Made by a program: the position numbers and the translations under genes. This document shows, one piece after another, positions 7,276 through 13,538 of a stretch of 13,554 nt of DNA; the first letter of the stretch is position 1; every line of letters starts with the position of its first letter. This DNA comes from Pseudomonadota bacterium (GTDB lineage: Bacteria; Bdellovibrionota_C; UBA2361; OMII01), in the NCBI GenBank assembly GCA_027486155.1, contig JAIXPR010000161.1:1-13554 (forward strand). Direction: 5' to 3'. The notes below the pieces were generated by a model, which worked only from the letters and a program-made list of their open reading frames with translations, searched no databases and had not been told where the DNA came from.

Positions 7276-7707
7276 TTAATACTCGATCGTCGCCACGTCC
7301 TGCACGCTCGCGCCGCGAATAGCGTCTATCTCAAGCTCGACGACCAGGCGGGGATCCACCAGTTTTACCACCTGGACCATGCTGCTCGCTGGTCGCACGG
7401 TTTCAAATACCTCGCGATGAGCCCGCGCGTAGTCTTCCCACTTGCTCATGTTGGTGACGAAGAGACGGGTGCGAACGACGTCCTGTATGGTGAAGCCACG
7501 ACTGGTCAGGATGGTCTTTATAGCGGCTAGCACCGTCTTGGTTTGCTCATACGCGTCACCTGGCGCGGTCACTTCACCTTTGTAGTTCATAGCTGTAGTG
7601 CCGGACACAAAGAGGTGGTCACCTACGTGGACGGCTCGCGAATAACCCCGGAGCGGCTCGAAAGGGGAACGGGAAAGGATGTTCGTGCGGACAGAATCGG
7701 TCGTCAT
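7276..7707 (-). CDS. Rid family protein (RidA/YjgF/UK114 superfamily)
   Basis: The 143-aa product has the Rid fold pattern: LFVSGTTAMN (32-41), DAYEQTKTVLAAIKTIL (51-67), the strand VVRTRLFVTNMSKW (78-90), then YARAHREVF (93-101) and the closing strand VVELEIDAI (122-130). RidA proteins are trimers that hydrolyse reactive enamine/imine intermediates from PLP enzymes. The arginine needed for this in canonical RidA (within P-A-R-S) is replaced by serine: here PASSM (106-110, S108). The protein therefore looks like one of the non-RidA Rid subgroups, whose activity is not established. ATG 7707 is chosen; GTG 7725 is possible, and neither has a good ribosome-binding site. It follows the SH3-like gene by 66 bases on the same strand. 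No functional link to the broken aminotransferase nearby can be shown. Confidence 0.9.
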   Translation of the reverse strand: MTTDSVRTNILSRSPFEPLRGYSRAVHVGDHLFVSGTTAMNYKGEVTAPGDAYEQTKTVLAAIKTILTSRGFTIQDVVRTRLFVTNMSKWEDYARAHREVFETVRPASSMVQVVKLVDPRLVVELEIDAIRGASVQDVATIEY

Positions 7708-7773
7708 ATCCTGACTCTGCCACACCTTTTTTGAGGGGTAAAGTTAGGGTTTGAGCCGCTGAGGGATGTGGTT

Positions 7774-8853
7774 TTAGTACCGCACGTCCATGGTCTCAAG
7801 TTGCGGTTCGTACGCCCGCACATGGACGGTGGAGTCGGGATCAGACCCTGTGTCGAACACGAGGTAATTTCCGGATATCCATCCACGCGAGCCATCGTTG
7901 GTGATGATTCGATACCAACCGCTTGTCCGGTGTTCGATCGTCACAACGTTGTCTCGGGACAGGTGAGAGATGATCGATTCGCGAGGGCCGGGCCCGATTC
8001 GAAGTGGTGATTTATCCTTGGTAACCCGAGCCACCTCAGCGTCAGCGCTCGGTTGAGCGTTCGGGGTCGCGATCGTAACGGATGCCGCCCGTGCCCGTAT
8101 TCCATCGCTCTCGTCGGCGCGGGATTGGGATGGCGCGGTGCCATCCTCGAGTTGACGAGTGAGTTCACGCGCGCGCTCCTCTGATAGGGCGAGTTTGCTC
8201 TTCGTGCTCTCTAACTCTTGAGTAAGTAGGTTTATCTGGGTTTCAGCTATCGCAAGGCGGTGCTCTAGATCCTTTGCTGATATGTTCTCCCGTTTTGACT
8301 GTATCGGTTTGCGTTGAGGCGCTGATTTCGCAGACACGGGAACGAGGGAAGCGCCTCGCGGCGCGCGTGGCGCGGGGGGATTCACCTCTTCGAAACTAAC
8401 GACGGGAACCGTGGCTGGCGCTTCCTGTGTCTCCTTCGTTCTGGCTTCCGGTTTCGGAGCGGGAGTGATGGCGGTTTTTACCGAGCGCTCAGTCGCACCT
8501 TTGGGATTGGTTGACTCGCTCGATATCTGCTTCACATCAGCAAGGGATGGCTTCTTCGCTTCCTGCGGGGCTTGGTCGTTCCCAACGCTCAACTGCTTTA
8601 ACAGTTCGTCTTCGATCGATCGTAAACGAGACTCTCGGTCGCTCACCTCGGTGGCCGTGACCTCCGTGATCGTTGTCTCCGTGATGCGCGTAGTATCTGC
8701 TACCTCGCCTTCCGGTGTCGCGTGTGTTGTGCTGAACGGCGTGAAGAAGAGTACGAGGAGGAACGCCGCAAACGCGCGAGACGTGAGCGAATGACCGGTA
8801 AATCGCTTGGTAAAACGATTGGTGAAACGGCGATGTTGTGAATGCCTGGTCAT
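7774..8853 (-). CDS. secreted or membrane-anchored coiled-coil protein with C-terminal SH3-like domain
   Basis: Counting from ATG 8853 the product has 359 residues. A basic N-terminus with three RFT steps (near 9-19) is followed by a hydrophobic stretch (about 27-45, AFAAFLLVLFF...THA) that acts as a signal peptide or anchor. Residues 46-190 are rich in T, E, P and A and probably disordered. A coiled coil spans about 195-237 (EHRLAIAETQINLL...). A bacterial SH3-like domain lies at about 276-332, with RIGPGP, the SGWYRI strand and GWISGNYL, as in proteins of the cell envelope. The architecture resembles TIGR04211-type SH3 envelope proteins without being identical. TTG 8913 would lengthen the N-terminus, but ATG 8853, with GGAA close by, is preferred. 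Its function is unknown; an envelope role is inference. Confidence 0.8.
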   Translation of the reverse strand: MTRHSQHRRFTNRFTKRFTGHSLTSRAFAAFLLVLFFTPFSTTHATPEGEVADTTRITETTITEVTATEVSDRESRLRSIEDELLKQLSVGNDQAPQEAKKPSLADVKQISSESTNPKGATERSVKTAITPAPKPEARTKETQEAPATVPVVSFEEVNPPAPRAPRGASLVPVSAKSAPQRKPIQSKRENISAKDLEHRLAIAETQINLLTQELESTKSKLALSEERARELTRQLEDGTAPSQSRADESDGIRARAASVTIATPNAQPSADAEVARVTKDKSPLRIGPGPRESIISHLSRDNVVTIEHRTSGWYRIITNDGSRGWISGNYLVFDTGSDPDSTVHVRAYEPQLETMDVRY

Positions 8854-8974
8854 GTACTTCCGTGAAACCCTAGCAAGCCGCCTTCCGTGGTTATTCCACG
8901 TGAGTGAACCCAAACCTAGCCATAGCGTAATCGTCTGACTGGTGAATAACTCCGAGCGTGCTGGACATGGTAAA

Positions 8975-8999
8975 TCGTTCGATAATTTTATTCAAACGA
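8975..8999. promoter_or_regulatory. inverted repeat in divergent promoter region
   Basis: TCGTTCGA (8975-8982) and TCAAACGA (8992-8999) are inverted half-sites matching at seven of eight positions, 9 bases apart. The site lies between the divergent SH3-like and HAD genes and contains the AT-rich GATAAT (8981-8986), a possible -10. It could be an operator; this is inference. Confidence 0.3.
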
Positions 9000-9068
9000 G
9001 GGGCCAAGAGGGTGTAGCACTCGCCGCGCGGTGTGACGTATGTATATGATTAGGTTGAGGCGTTTGAG

Positions 9069-9812
9069 ATGGAATCTGTCGGTATTAGAAAAGACCCCGC
9101 ATCGGGGGAGGATTCAGAGATTCGAGCGGTTGTGCTCGATATCGATGGAACCCTGTGTTCCCTGACCCATGGAGTAGGGACGATTTACCATGATCTCCTG
9201 CGAGAGCGCGGGCTTGTCAGTGATAGCGCTGCCCTTGAAGCGGCGGTTCGCCAGGTGTGGCCACGGTTTCAGGAAACCTACCTCAACACGCGGGATGATT
9301 ATCGAACAACGCACGCGCGGGAGCGAGAGGTGTGGTTTGAGTTCGTTCGCCGTGTATGCGCCGCGGCGCACATTCCGTATGGGACGGATCATGCTGTTGT
9401 TGAGTTTATCTATGAGGCATTTGCCTCGCGGGCGTATCGGCGCGTTGAGCCAGGAGCGATCGATTTTCTGCGGCGCGCTCACGCTCGAGGTCTCATTCTC
9501 GCGGCCGCCTCCAATAACGATCCCCGAAGCAAGGTGATGGTGCGAGAGCTTGGGCTGGACGTGTACCTCTCTCGGGTACTTGTCGCGGGAGATCTGGGGT
9601 GGAAGAAGCCCTCTCCGAATTTTTATCACGCGCTCTCTACGCGGATTGCGGTACCGCCCGCGAACATTCTTCATGTAGGCAATGATAGAGCGCTCGACGT
9701 GGAGGCCGCGATACAGCTCGGATTTTCCGCGGTACTCTACGCGCCTCAGGGTGGAGCTCCTTCGCCAAGTGTGGCGTCATTTAGTGAGTTGGGAGATATG
9801 TTGGGGCTGTAG
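9069..9812 (+). CDS. HAD-superfamily hydrolase (subfamily IA)
   Basis: The 247-aa protein shows all four HAD motifs: I, VVLDIDGTL (21-29) with nucleophile D24 and general acid D26; II, AASNN (146-150) with S148; III, the lysine in WKKPSP (178-183); IV, HVGNDRALD (202-210) with D206 and D210. An alpha-helical cap insertion of about 90 residues between motifs I and II (30-120) places it in subfamily IA, with phosphoglycolate phosphatase-like or nucleotidase-like enzymes. The substrate cannot be told from sequence. GAGG (9057-9060) is 8 bases before ATG 9069. The first 17 residues precede the core and may be dispensable. The gene stands alone between a divergent gene and a convergent one, with a long stem-loop just after its TAG. 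Confidence 0.93.
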   Translation: MESVGIRKDPASGEDSEIRAVVLDIDGTLCSLTHGVGTIYHDLLRERGLVSDSAALEAAVRQVWPRFQETYLNTRDDYRTTHAREREVWFEFVRRVCAAAHIPYGTDHAVVEFIYEAFASRAYRRVEPGAIDFLRRAHARGLILAAASNNDPRSKVMVRELGLDVYLSRVLVAGDLGWKKPSPNFYHALSTRIAVPPANILHVGNDRALDVEAAIQLGFSAVLYAPQGGAPSPSVASFSELGDMLGL

Positions 9813-9888
9813 GGAAGCGAGGCAAAACCTACTCATAGTCTGATTATGGAGCTTGGCACGTGAACGTGGGGTTTCGCCTCGCTTTCCT
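9811..9888. terminator. 78-nt stem-loop after the HAD gene, terminator or structured RNA
   Basis: Left arm 9811-9830 (including GAAGCGAGGC) pairs with right arm 9869-9888 over about 20 positions, with one mismatch and two G-T pairs. The 38-base loop has its own short helix (CTCATA / TATGGAG). The left arm begins inside the HAD stop codon. There is no T-run after the stem, so it is not a standard intrinsic terminator. Confidence 0.5.
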
Positions 9889-9892
9889 AAGA

Positions 9893-9908
9893 CTGCCGTG
9901 AGCGGCAG
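9893..9908. terminator. short hairpin before the convergent 399-aa gene's 3' end
   Basis: CTGCCG (9893-9898) and CGGCAG (9903-9908) form a perfect 6-bp stem with the loop TGAG. It lies between two convergent genes and next to the longer stem-loop. No T-run follows, so the terminator role is tentative. Confidence 0.3.
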
Positions 9909-9947
9909 GGAGAGGATTGCCCCGCTACGAACTCTTCGCGGATATAC

Positions 9948-11147
9948 CTACTCGTCGTGCGCTTCAATAAGGTAGGGACTAGCTAGTTCTCTAACATTAT
10001 CCCACGGGACTTCAGCGAATCGTGAATGCCCATTGTGCCAACGACATCGGGCCTTAAAACCTGAATCATCCCGATTCGCGGTCAGCTCAAGTCGAAACTC
10101 ACCCCCTCGGCAGGTGTAGTCAATCATCGTGATCTTCGAGGTCAAGGTGGGTGGAAAGCAATCTCCCTCGCTGATCTCCTCTCGTGAGAAGATCACGCAG
10201 GGGTGAGCGTCAGCGCACATCTTCAGCACGTCCATATCGAGCTTGTTGAGTGAGTGCAAACCCTCCAGGAGATGGTCCACTACTTCTCGCCGTGAGGAGG
10301 GGGTCGCCCACGGGCTCTGAACGTGAAGCGCTCCCGTTAATCTCAGCATCTCCGCAAGCACCTTCGCTGGTGGCCGATAGAGAGCGAATTCGACTTCGTG
10401 GTGGGAATATACTTGGTTTTGATCACTGCCATGAGATGAGTGCCCATCTTGAGCGTACTCCTTCAGGCGTCGCACACGGACGGTCATCGGGTCCAGGTCT
10501 ACAGAGAGATAGTGAAATGTCGCGTGTTGACCGGAGAGGAGGGATACCGTGTTCGGTAAATCGGTGTTGGTGAAGTATTGGTAGAAACCGCGCAGCAGAT
10601 CCCAGCGCTTCGCGGCGCACCCTTCCGTCAAGCTATCTTCGTCCCAGGAGATGTGCGCGAGTCCTGGTGAGTCAGCTAACGGGGTGGCTATCAGCTCTAT
10701 ATAGAGTCCTTCGAGAGCGGCAGCCCCTTCGCTCCAATTGGTAAGGGCGCCGATCTCGCTCCCCTTTCGGTGTCGAGTGGAGAGGGTCACCGAAACCCTA
10801 TCTTCCATCCCCCCCAACAGTGGATGGATGTTACTGCGGCACTCAATCTCATGCTTAGTAACTATGTCGAGCTCTAGGCTCAATCCGAGCGCACCGAGGT
10901 GCCCTTGAAAATCATGGATGCTCGCGACCTTCTCATTGAGGAGCATTTTCCAGAGGTACTCACTCGCCTTGCTGTTGGGGGAAACTCCACCCAGATGCAG
11001 GATATCCATGAGGCGGTCAAAGTTTTCGAGTGGAATTTGAACGGCTATCGGGTCGAGCTCGCTCACCAGTAGTTGTGGCCGCTTCGGGGATGCCCCCGCA
11101 CGGTGGGGTTCTCTCTCTGGGGAGGGATTAGGATCGCTTAAAGACAT
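9948..11147 (-). CDS. hypothetical protein (399 aa)
   Basis: I do not recognise this protein. The frame is long, free of stops and opposed only by short frames, so it is very probably real. There is no signal peptide or membrane segment, and the composition is acidic overall, so a cytoplasmic location is expected. Residues 1-25 are rich in P, S and R and probably disordered. From LDPIAVQIPLENFDRLMDIL (31-50) on it looks like a mixed alpha/beta globular protein. It is rich in histidine (for example GHSSHGSDQN near 234) and has scattered cysteines without a metal-site spacing. The ATG at 11147 lacks a visible ribosome-binding site, so the true start may lie further in, for example near residue 28. 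The neighbours are convergent and divergent and give no clue to function. Confidence 0.75.
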   Translation of the reverse strand: MSLSDPNPSPEREPHRAGASPKRPQLLVSELDPIAVQIPLENFDRLMDILHLGGVSPNSKASEYLWKMLLNEKVASIHDFQGHLGALGLSLELDIVTKHEIECRSNIHPLLGGMEDRVSVTLSTRHRKGSEIGALTNWSEGAAALEGLYIELIATPLADSPGLAHISWDEDSLTEGCAAKRWDLLRGFYQYFTNTDLPNTVSLLSGQHATFHYLSVDLDPMTVRVRRLKEYAQDGHSSHGSDQNQVYSHHEVEFALYRPPAKVLAEMLRLTGALHVQSPWATPSSRREVVDHLLEGLHSLNKLDMDVLKMCADAHPCVIFSREEISEGDCFPPTLTSKITMIDYTCRGGEFRLELTANRDDSGFKARCRWHNGHSRFAEVPWDNVRELASPYLIEAHDE

Positions 11148-11511
11148 CGTACTATCGTTAAAAGCGGTTATTCAGCGATGCCAAACTGGGATGACACCCG
11201 GAGACGCCGACACTACCGAAATGTTCTACTCGAATCAAAGCACTATTCCGTTAGTTGTCGTCTATTTGCTATGGATGTTGTTAGGTTACGTCTAATCCGA
11301 TCTGATAGTGACACCGATGGGAGGGAGCGTGGGTCAGAGGCCGGATAGAAACGTGATCCTGGATTACTTTTTATGTTACTAAGAACCGATATCGAGCTAT
11401 ATCGGTGGTGGATACTAGGAGAAGGCCTCGTGGAGGCATCCTTCGCTGGTTATCCATAGACGTAGACAGGGCTAGGCGCCCGAATCTTTAGATGGCCTTC
11501 GGAGGTTCCCT
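11148..11511. other. intergenic region upstream of the 173-aa secreted protein
   Basis: This 364-bp stretch lies between divergent genes. It contains a perfect inverted repeat at 11385-11406 and a stem-forming stretch at 11421-11444 (GAAGG...CCTTC with inner CCTC/GAGG). I see no credible coding frame and no good promoter hexamer pair on either strand. The plus-strand gene has a strong ribosome-binding site, GGAGG (11501-11505), 6 bases before its ATG. Confidence 0.6.
11385..11406. promoter_or_regulatory. perfect 8-bp inverted repeat upstream of the 173-aa gene
   Basis: ACCGATAT (11385-11392) and ATATCGGT (11399-11406) are perfect inverted half-sites around the six bases CGAGCT. It lies about 105 bases before ATG 11512 and could be a regulator site or the first stem of a leader RNA. 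The AT-rich stretch just upstream (11367-11382) is a reasonable place for a promoter, but no clear hexamers are seen. Confidence 0.3.
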
Positions 11512-12033
11512 ATGAAGAAGTTTTTAACCGCCCTCACCGCTCTCATCCTGGGCCTCAGCTGTGGTTATGAAGCCCACGGCGTCGAGAAGTGCGCCCTTGA
11601 GAAGCGAGCTTTTGACCGCGCCACCTTTGATTACACCAAAGCTGAGAACACGTACAACCGCTTCCAGCAACAGGTCGATTCTCGCGCTGAACAAGCAGAG
11701 TATCGACGGGCGGCACTTGAGGGAAACGTTGAGATGGCTCGCGGTAATCTCACCGTCGCTCAGCAGAGCTCAGTTGGCCAAGGAATTTCATGCTTTTTCC
11801 CTGTCAGACCTAACTGTTTCGGCGGCGCTATCAACCGCGCGGTGCAGCAGGTCGCTCGCGCGAAAGCGATGGTACGGGCTCAAGAGGGTCGATTGGCCGC
11901 GTTTGAACGAGCATACCAGCTCCAGATGACACGACTTTCTGAGCGAGTCACGAAGCAAGAGGCGCTCGTAAAGGAAAAGAAGCTCGTCATGGACACGAAG
12001 GAAAGCGAGTACAAAGCGTGCATGAAGGCGTAA
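11512..12033 (+). CDS. small secreted coiled-coil protein with paired cysteines
   Basis: I do not recognise a family. The 173-aa product begins with a classic signal peptide (MKKFLTALTALILGLSC...), most likely cleaved after AHG (21-23). C17 is not in a good lipobox, since position -3 is glycine, so a soluble periplasmic or secreted protein is more likely than a lipoprotein. The mature part is two long charged helices (about 28-85 and 108-170) joined by a turn with C94 and C102. C27 and C170 sit at the two far ends. An antiparallel helical hairpin with one disulfide at each end would fit; this is inference. GGAGG lies 6 bases upstream of ATG 11512, and a strong intrinsic terminator follows the stop, so the gene is probably monocistronic and well expressed. 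Confidence 0.8.
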   Translation: MKKFLTALTALILGLSCGYEAHGVEKCALEKRAFDRATFDYTKAENTYNRFQQQVDSRAEQAEYRRAALEGNVEMARGNLTVAQQSSVGQGISCFFPVRPNCFGGAINRAVQQVARAKAMVRAQEGRLAAFERAYQLQMTRLSERVTKQEALVKEKKLVMDTKESEYKACMKA

Positions 12034-12057
12034 CCCTTCCTCCAAGGCTTCATGTCA

Positions 12058-12084
12058 AAGGCTCCGCGATGCGGGGCCTTTTTT
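12058..12084 (+). terminator. rho-independent terminator of the 173-aa gene
   Basis: AAGGCTCCGC (12058-12067) pairs with GCGGGGCCTT (12071-12080), ten pairs including one G-T, around a three-base loop. The 3' side runs into six consecutive T (12079-12084). It starts 25 bases after the stop codon. Confidence 0.9.
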
Positions 12085-12087
12085 GTT

Positions 12088-12199
12088 GGTAGGGCCCGAC
12101 TCCTGGTGGGCCGTACCACACTGGAGGCATAAGCGCTTCATCTACATGCGATGCGATACGGCCCGCGAGGACGCGGGCCTTACCAGGTGCCGTATCGAT
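12088..12199. repeat. paired-hairpin (REP/BIME-like) element, family 2, copy A
   Basis: Hairpin one is GGCCCGAC-TCCT-GGTGGGCC (12093-12112) and hairpin two is GGCCCGCG-AGGA-CGCGGGCC (12160-12179), which read from the other strand also has a TCCT loop. They lie in inverted orientation 67 bp apart. Outer bases (GGTAG... and ...TTACC) extend the terminal inverted repeat to about 29 bp. The unit ends with ACCAGGTGCCGTATCGAT (12182-12199), shared with copy B. Confidence 0.8.
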
Positions 12200-12203
12200 C
12201 ATC

Positions 12204-12316
12204 GGTAGGGCCCGACTCCTGGCGGGCCGTATGACAGGTGGAGGTATCAACGCTTCATCGATAAGCGATGCGATACGGCCCGCGAGGACGCGGGCCCTAC
12301 CAGGTGCCGTATCGAT
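12204..12316. repeat. paired-hairpin (REP/BIME-like) element, family 2, copy B
   Basis: This is a second copy of the unit, in direct orientation, starting 116 bp after copy A. Hairpins lie at 12209-12228 and 12277-12296, with starts 68 bp apart. The terminal inverted repeats are 29 bp with three differences. The hairpin regions are nearly identical to copy A, while the central spacer differs more, except for a shared CGCTTCATC stretch. The second hairpin would be transcribed at the 3' end of the flagellin message and may protect or end it. Confidence 0.8.
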
Positions 12317-12357
12317 GTGTCAACGGTAGCCGAGCAGGGTGGTGAGCCGAGCGTCCG

Positions 12358-13215
12358 TTATTCAAGTAGTTTAAGCACAAGCGCCGGCACTTGATTCGCC
12401 TGCGCGAGGAGCGCGGCTTGGGTCTCCTGAAGTACCCGCAGTCGCGTGAGCTCCGTGATCTCTTGCGCCACATCAGCGTCACGAACGGTGCTCTCCGCCG
12501 CGGCGAGGGTCTCTCGCGTGGCGGAAAGAAGATCTACAGAGGCGGAGAGCCGGCTCGTCGCCGCGCCGATGGCCCCCCGTTGCGTAGCTAGAGTGTCTTG
12601 AGCGCTTAGGATAGCGCTAAACGCCAATTGAGATGCTGAGACTGAGAGCTCCGAGGTCTCGTCGACGATAGAGTAGGAGAGGCTGCCACCTGCCGCGCCG
12701 ATTCCGAGCGTTTCAAGGGTCGTTATAATCGACCCCACTTGTATGGTCGAATCAACCTCACTGGTGATGCCGACCTGCAGGGTTACTCCTGAGCCAAAGG
12801 ACAGGAGCTGTTGGCCGTTAAAGGCGGTCGTTGCTGAGATACGCTCGATCTCAGAACCGAGGGCGGAAAATTCCAATTGAAAGGCGGACCTCTGCGCAGT
12901 GCTAAATGTGGTGTTGGCGCCCTGACTCGCCAGCTCGGCCATCCGGGTAAGGATGCTGTCGATCTCAGCTAGTCCCGCGTCAGTGGTAGCGAGGTAGGAG
13001 AGACCCTGCTGCGCGTTGATAAGCGCGACGCTGGATACCCTCGTTTGTGTTCGAAGGCGATCCGCTAGCGCGAGCCGTGCACCGGTGTCGCCATCACGCC
13101 CGACCGCGGAGCCTGTCGCGACCCGGGTAAGCGCCGAGCGAGTTTCTTCTTCTGTGCGCCCCATCGCGAGTTGAACGCGAGAAGCGAGTAGATTTGATCC
13201 AAGTACTAAAGGCAT
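12358..13215 (-). CDS. flagellin
   Basis: The 285-aa product is a flagellin, the filament subunit exported by the flagellar type III system. The N-terminal D0/D1 helices (1-137) include RSALTRVATG (26-35), LALADRLRTQTR (48-59), GLSYLATTDAGLAEIDSILTRMAEL (71-95) and the closing ISATTAFNGQQLL (126-138). The C-terminal D1/D0 helix includes VRDADVAQEITELTRLRVL (244-262), LLAQANQ (269-275) and ends ALVLKLLE. The region between (139-200) is short, so this is a compact flagellin without the large outer D2/D3 domains. ATG 13215 is chosen because it fits the family N-terminus and has AGGG 8 bases upstream; an upstream in-frame start exists at 13254. It is transcribed alone, towards the family 2 repeats; no other flagellar gene is in the window. 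Confidence 0.94.
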   Translation of the reverse strand: MPLVLGSNLLASRVQLAMGRTEEETRSALTRVATGSAVGRDGDTGARLALADRLRTQTRVSSVALINAQQGLSYLATTDAGLAEIDSILTRMAELASQGANTTFSTAQRSAFQLEFSALGSEIERISATTAFNGQQLLSFGSGVTLQVGITSEVDSTIQVGSIITTLETLGIGAAGGSLSYSIVDETSELSVSASQLAFSAILSAQDTLATQRGAIGAATSRLSASVDLLSATRETLAAAESTVRDADVAQEITELTRLRVLQETQAALLAQANQVPALVLKLLE

Positions 13216-13538
13216 ACAGTCATCCCTGACATTATTCCGCCACGCATAACCCAATCTCGTGGCCGTACCGTGCCTAACGGCAGCGTGTGGCGCGGATTTG
13301 AGGATTCGGCGCTCTTTAGGCGGATTATTTGAGGAAGGACATGAGGGAGGCCCCTCCCCGGCGCTCTACGTAAAACCCGCACGCGAAAAAGGTCTTGAAA
13401 ACAGGGTGTTGCAAAATTTAGCAGAACTGGAATCAACAGTAAAAAACTGAATGCTACACATGGAGCCCAGTGCCTCATAATACCTAGAGAGCGGCGGAAG
13501 AGACCTATGGTTTGAGCGCTCTGGAGGTTTCCTAAGGT
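13216..13538. other. divergent intergenic region upstream of flagellin
   Basis: This 323-bp stretch holds the weak flagellar promoter candidate and a GC-rich palindrome, GGGAGG-CC-CCTCCC, near 13346-13359. A 90-codon minus-strand frame (13206-13478) begins with a hydrophobic stretch but overlaps the flagellin start out of frame, so I do not call it. Confidence 0.5.
13303..13332 (-). promoter_or_regulatory. weak sigma-28-like promoter candidate for flagellin
   Basis: On the minus strand GCCGAATC (13310-13303) shares its first five bases with the flagellar -10 GCCGATAA. TCAAATAA (13332-13325) lies upstream at the approximate -35 place but matches TAAAGTTT poorly. The start would be about 80 bases before the flagellin ATG. 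No better flagellar promoter is visible; a GGCAC stretch at 13272-13279 lacks the sigma-54 -12 element. Confidence 0.25.

Larger units (their letters stand above)
12034..12357. other. intergenic region between 173-aa gene and flagellin gene
   Basis: The two genes are convergent. The 324 bp are almost wholly accounted for by the terminator (12058-12084) and two tandem repeat units (12088-12199 and 12204-12316). Bases 12317-12357, next to the flagellin stop, show nothing recognisable. Minus-strand frames here are translations of the repeats. Confidence 0.7.

Noticed and set aside
12050..12250. Minus-strand frame with repeated PARSRALP-like segments
   Set aside because: It is a translation of the tandem hairpin repeats and has no independent coding support.
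12088..12316. CRISPR array
   Set aside because: There are only two units, with internal palindromes and related centres; there is no short direct repeat with unique spacers.
13272..13285. Sigma-54 promoter upstream of flagellin
   Set aside because: A GGCACG -24 element is present on the minus strand, but the -12 position reads GGCC rather than TTGC.
13206..13478. 90-codon minus-strand frame with a hydrophobic start
   Set aside because: It overlaps the flagellin start in another frame, has no good ribosome-binding site and lacks a protein-like C-terminus.
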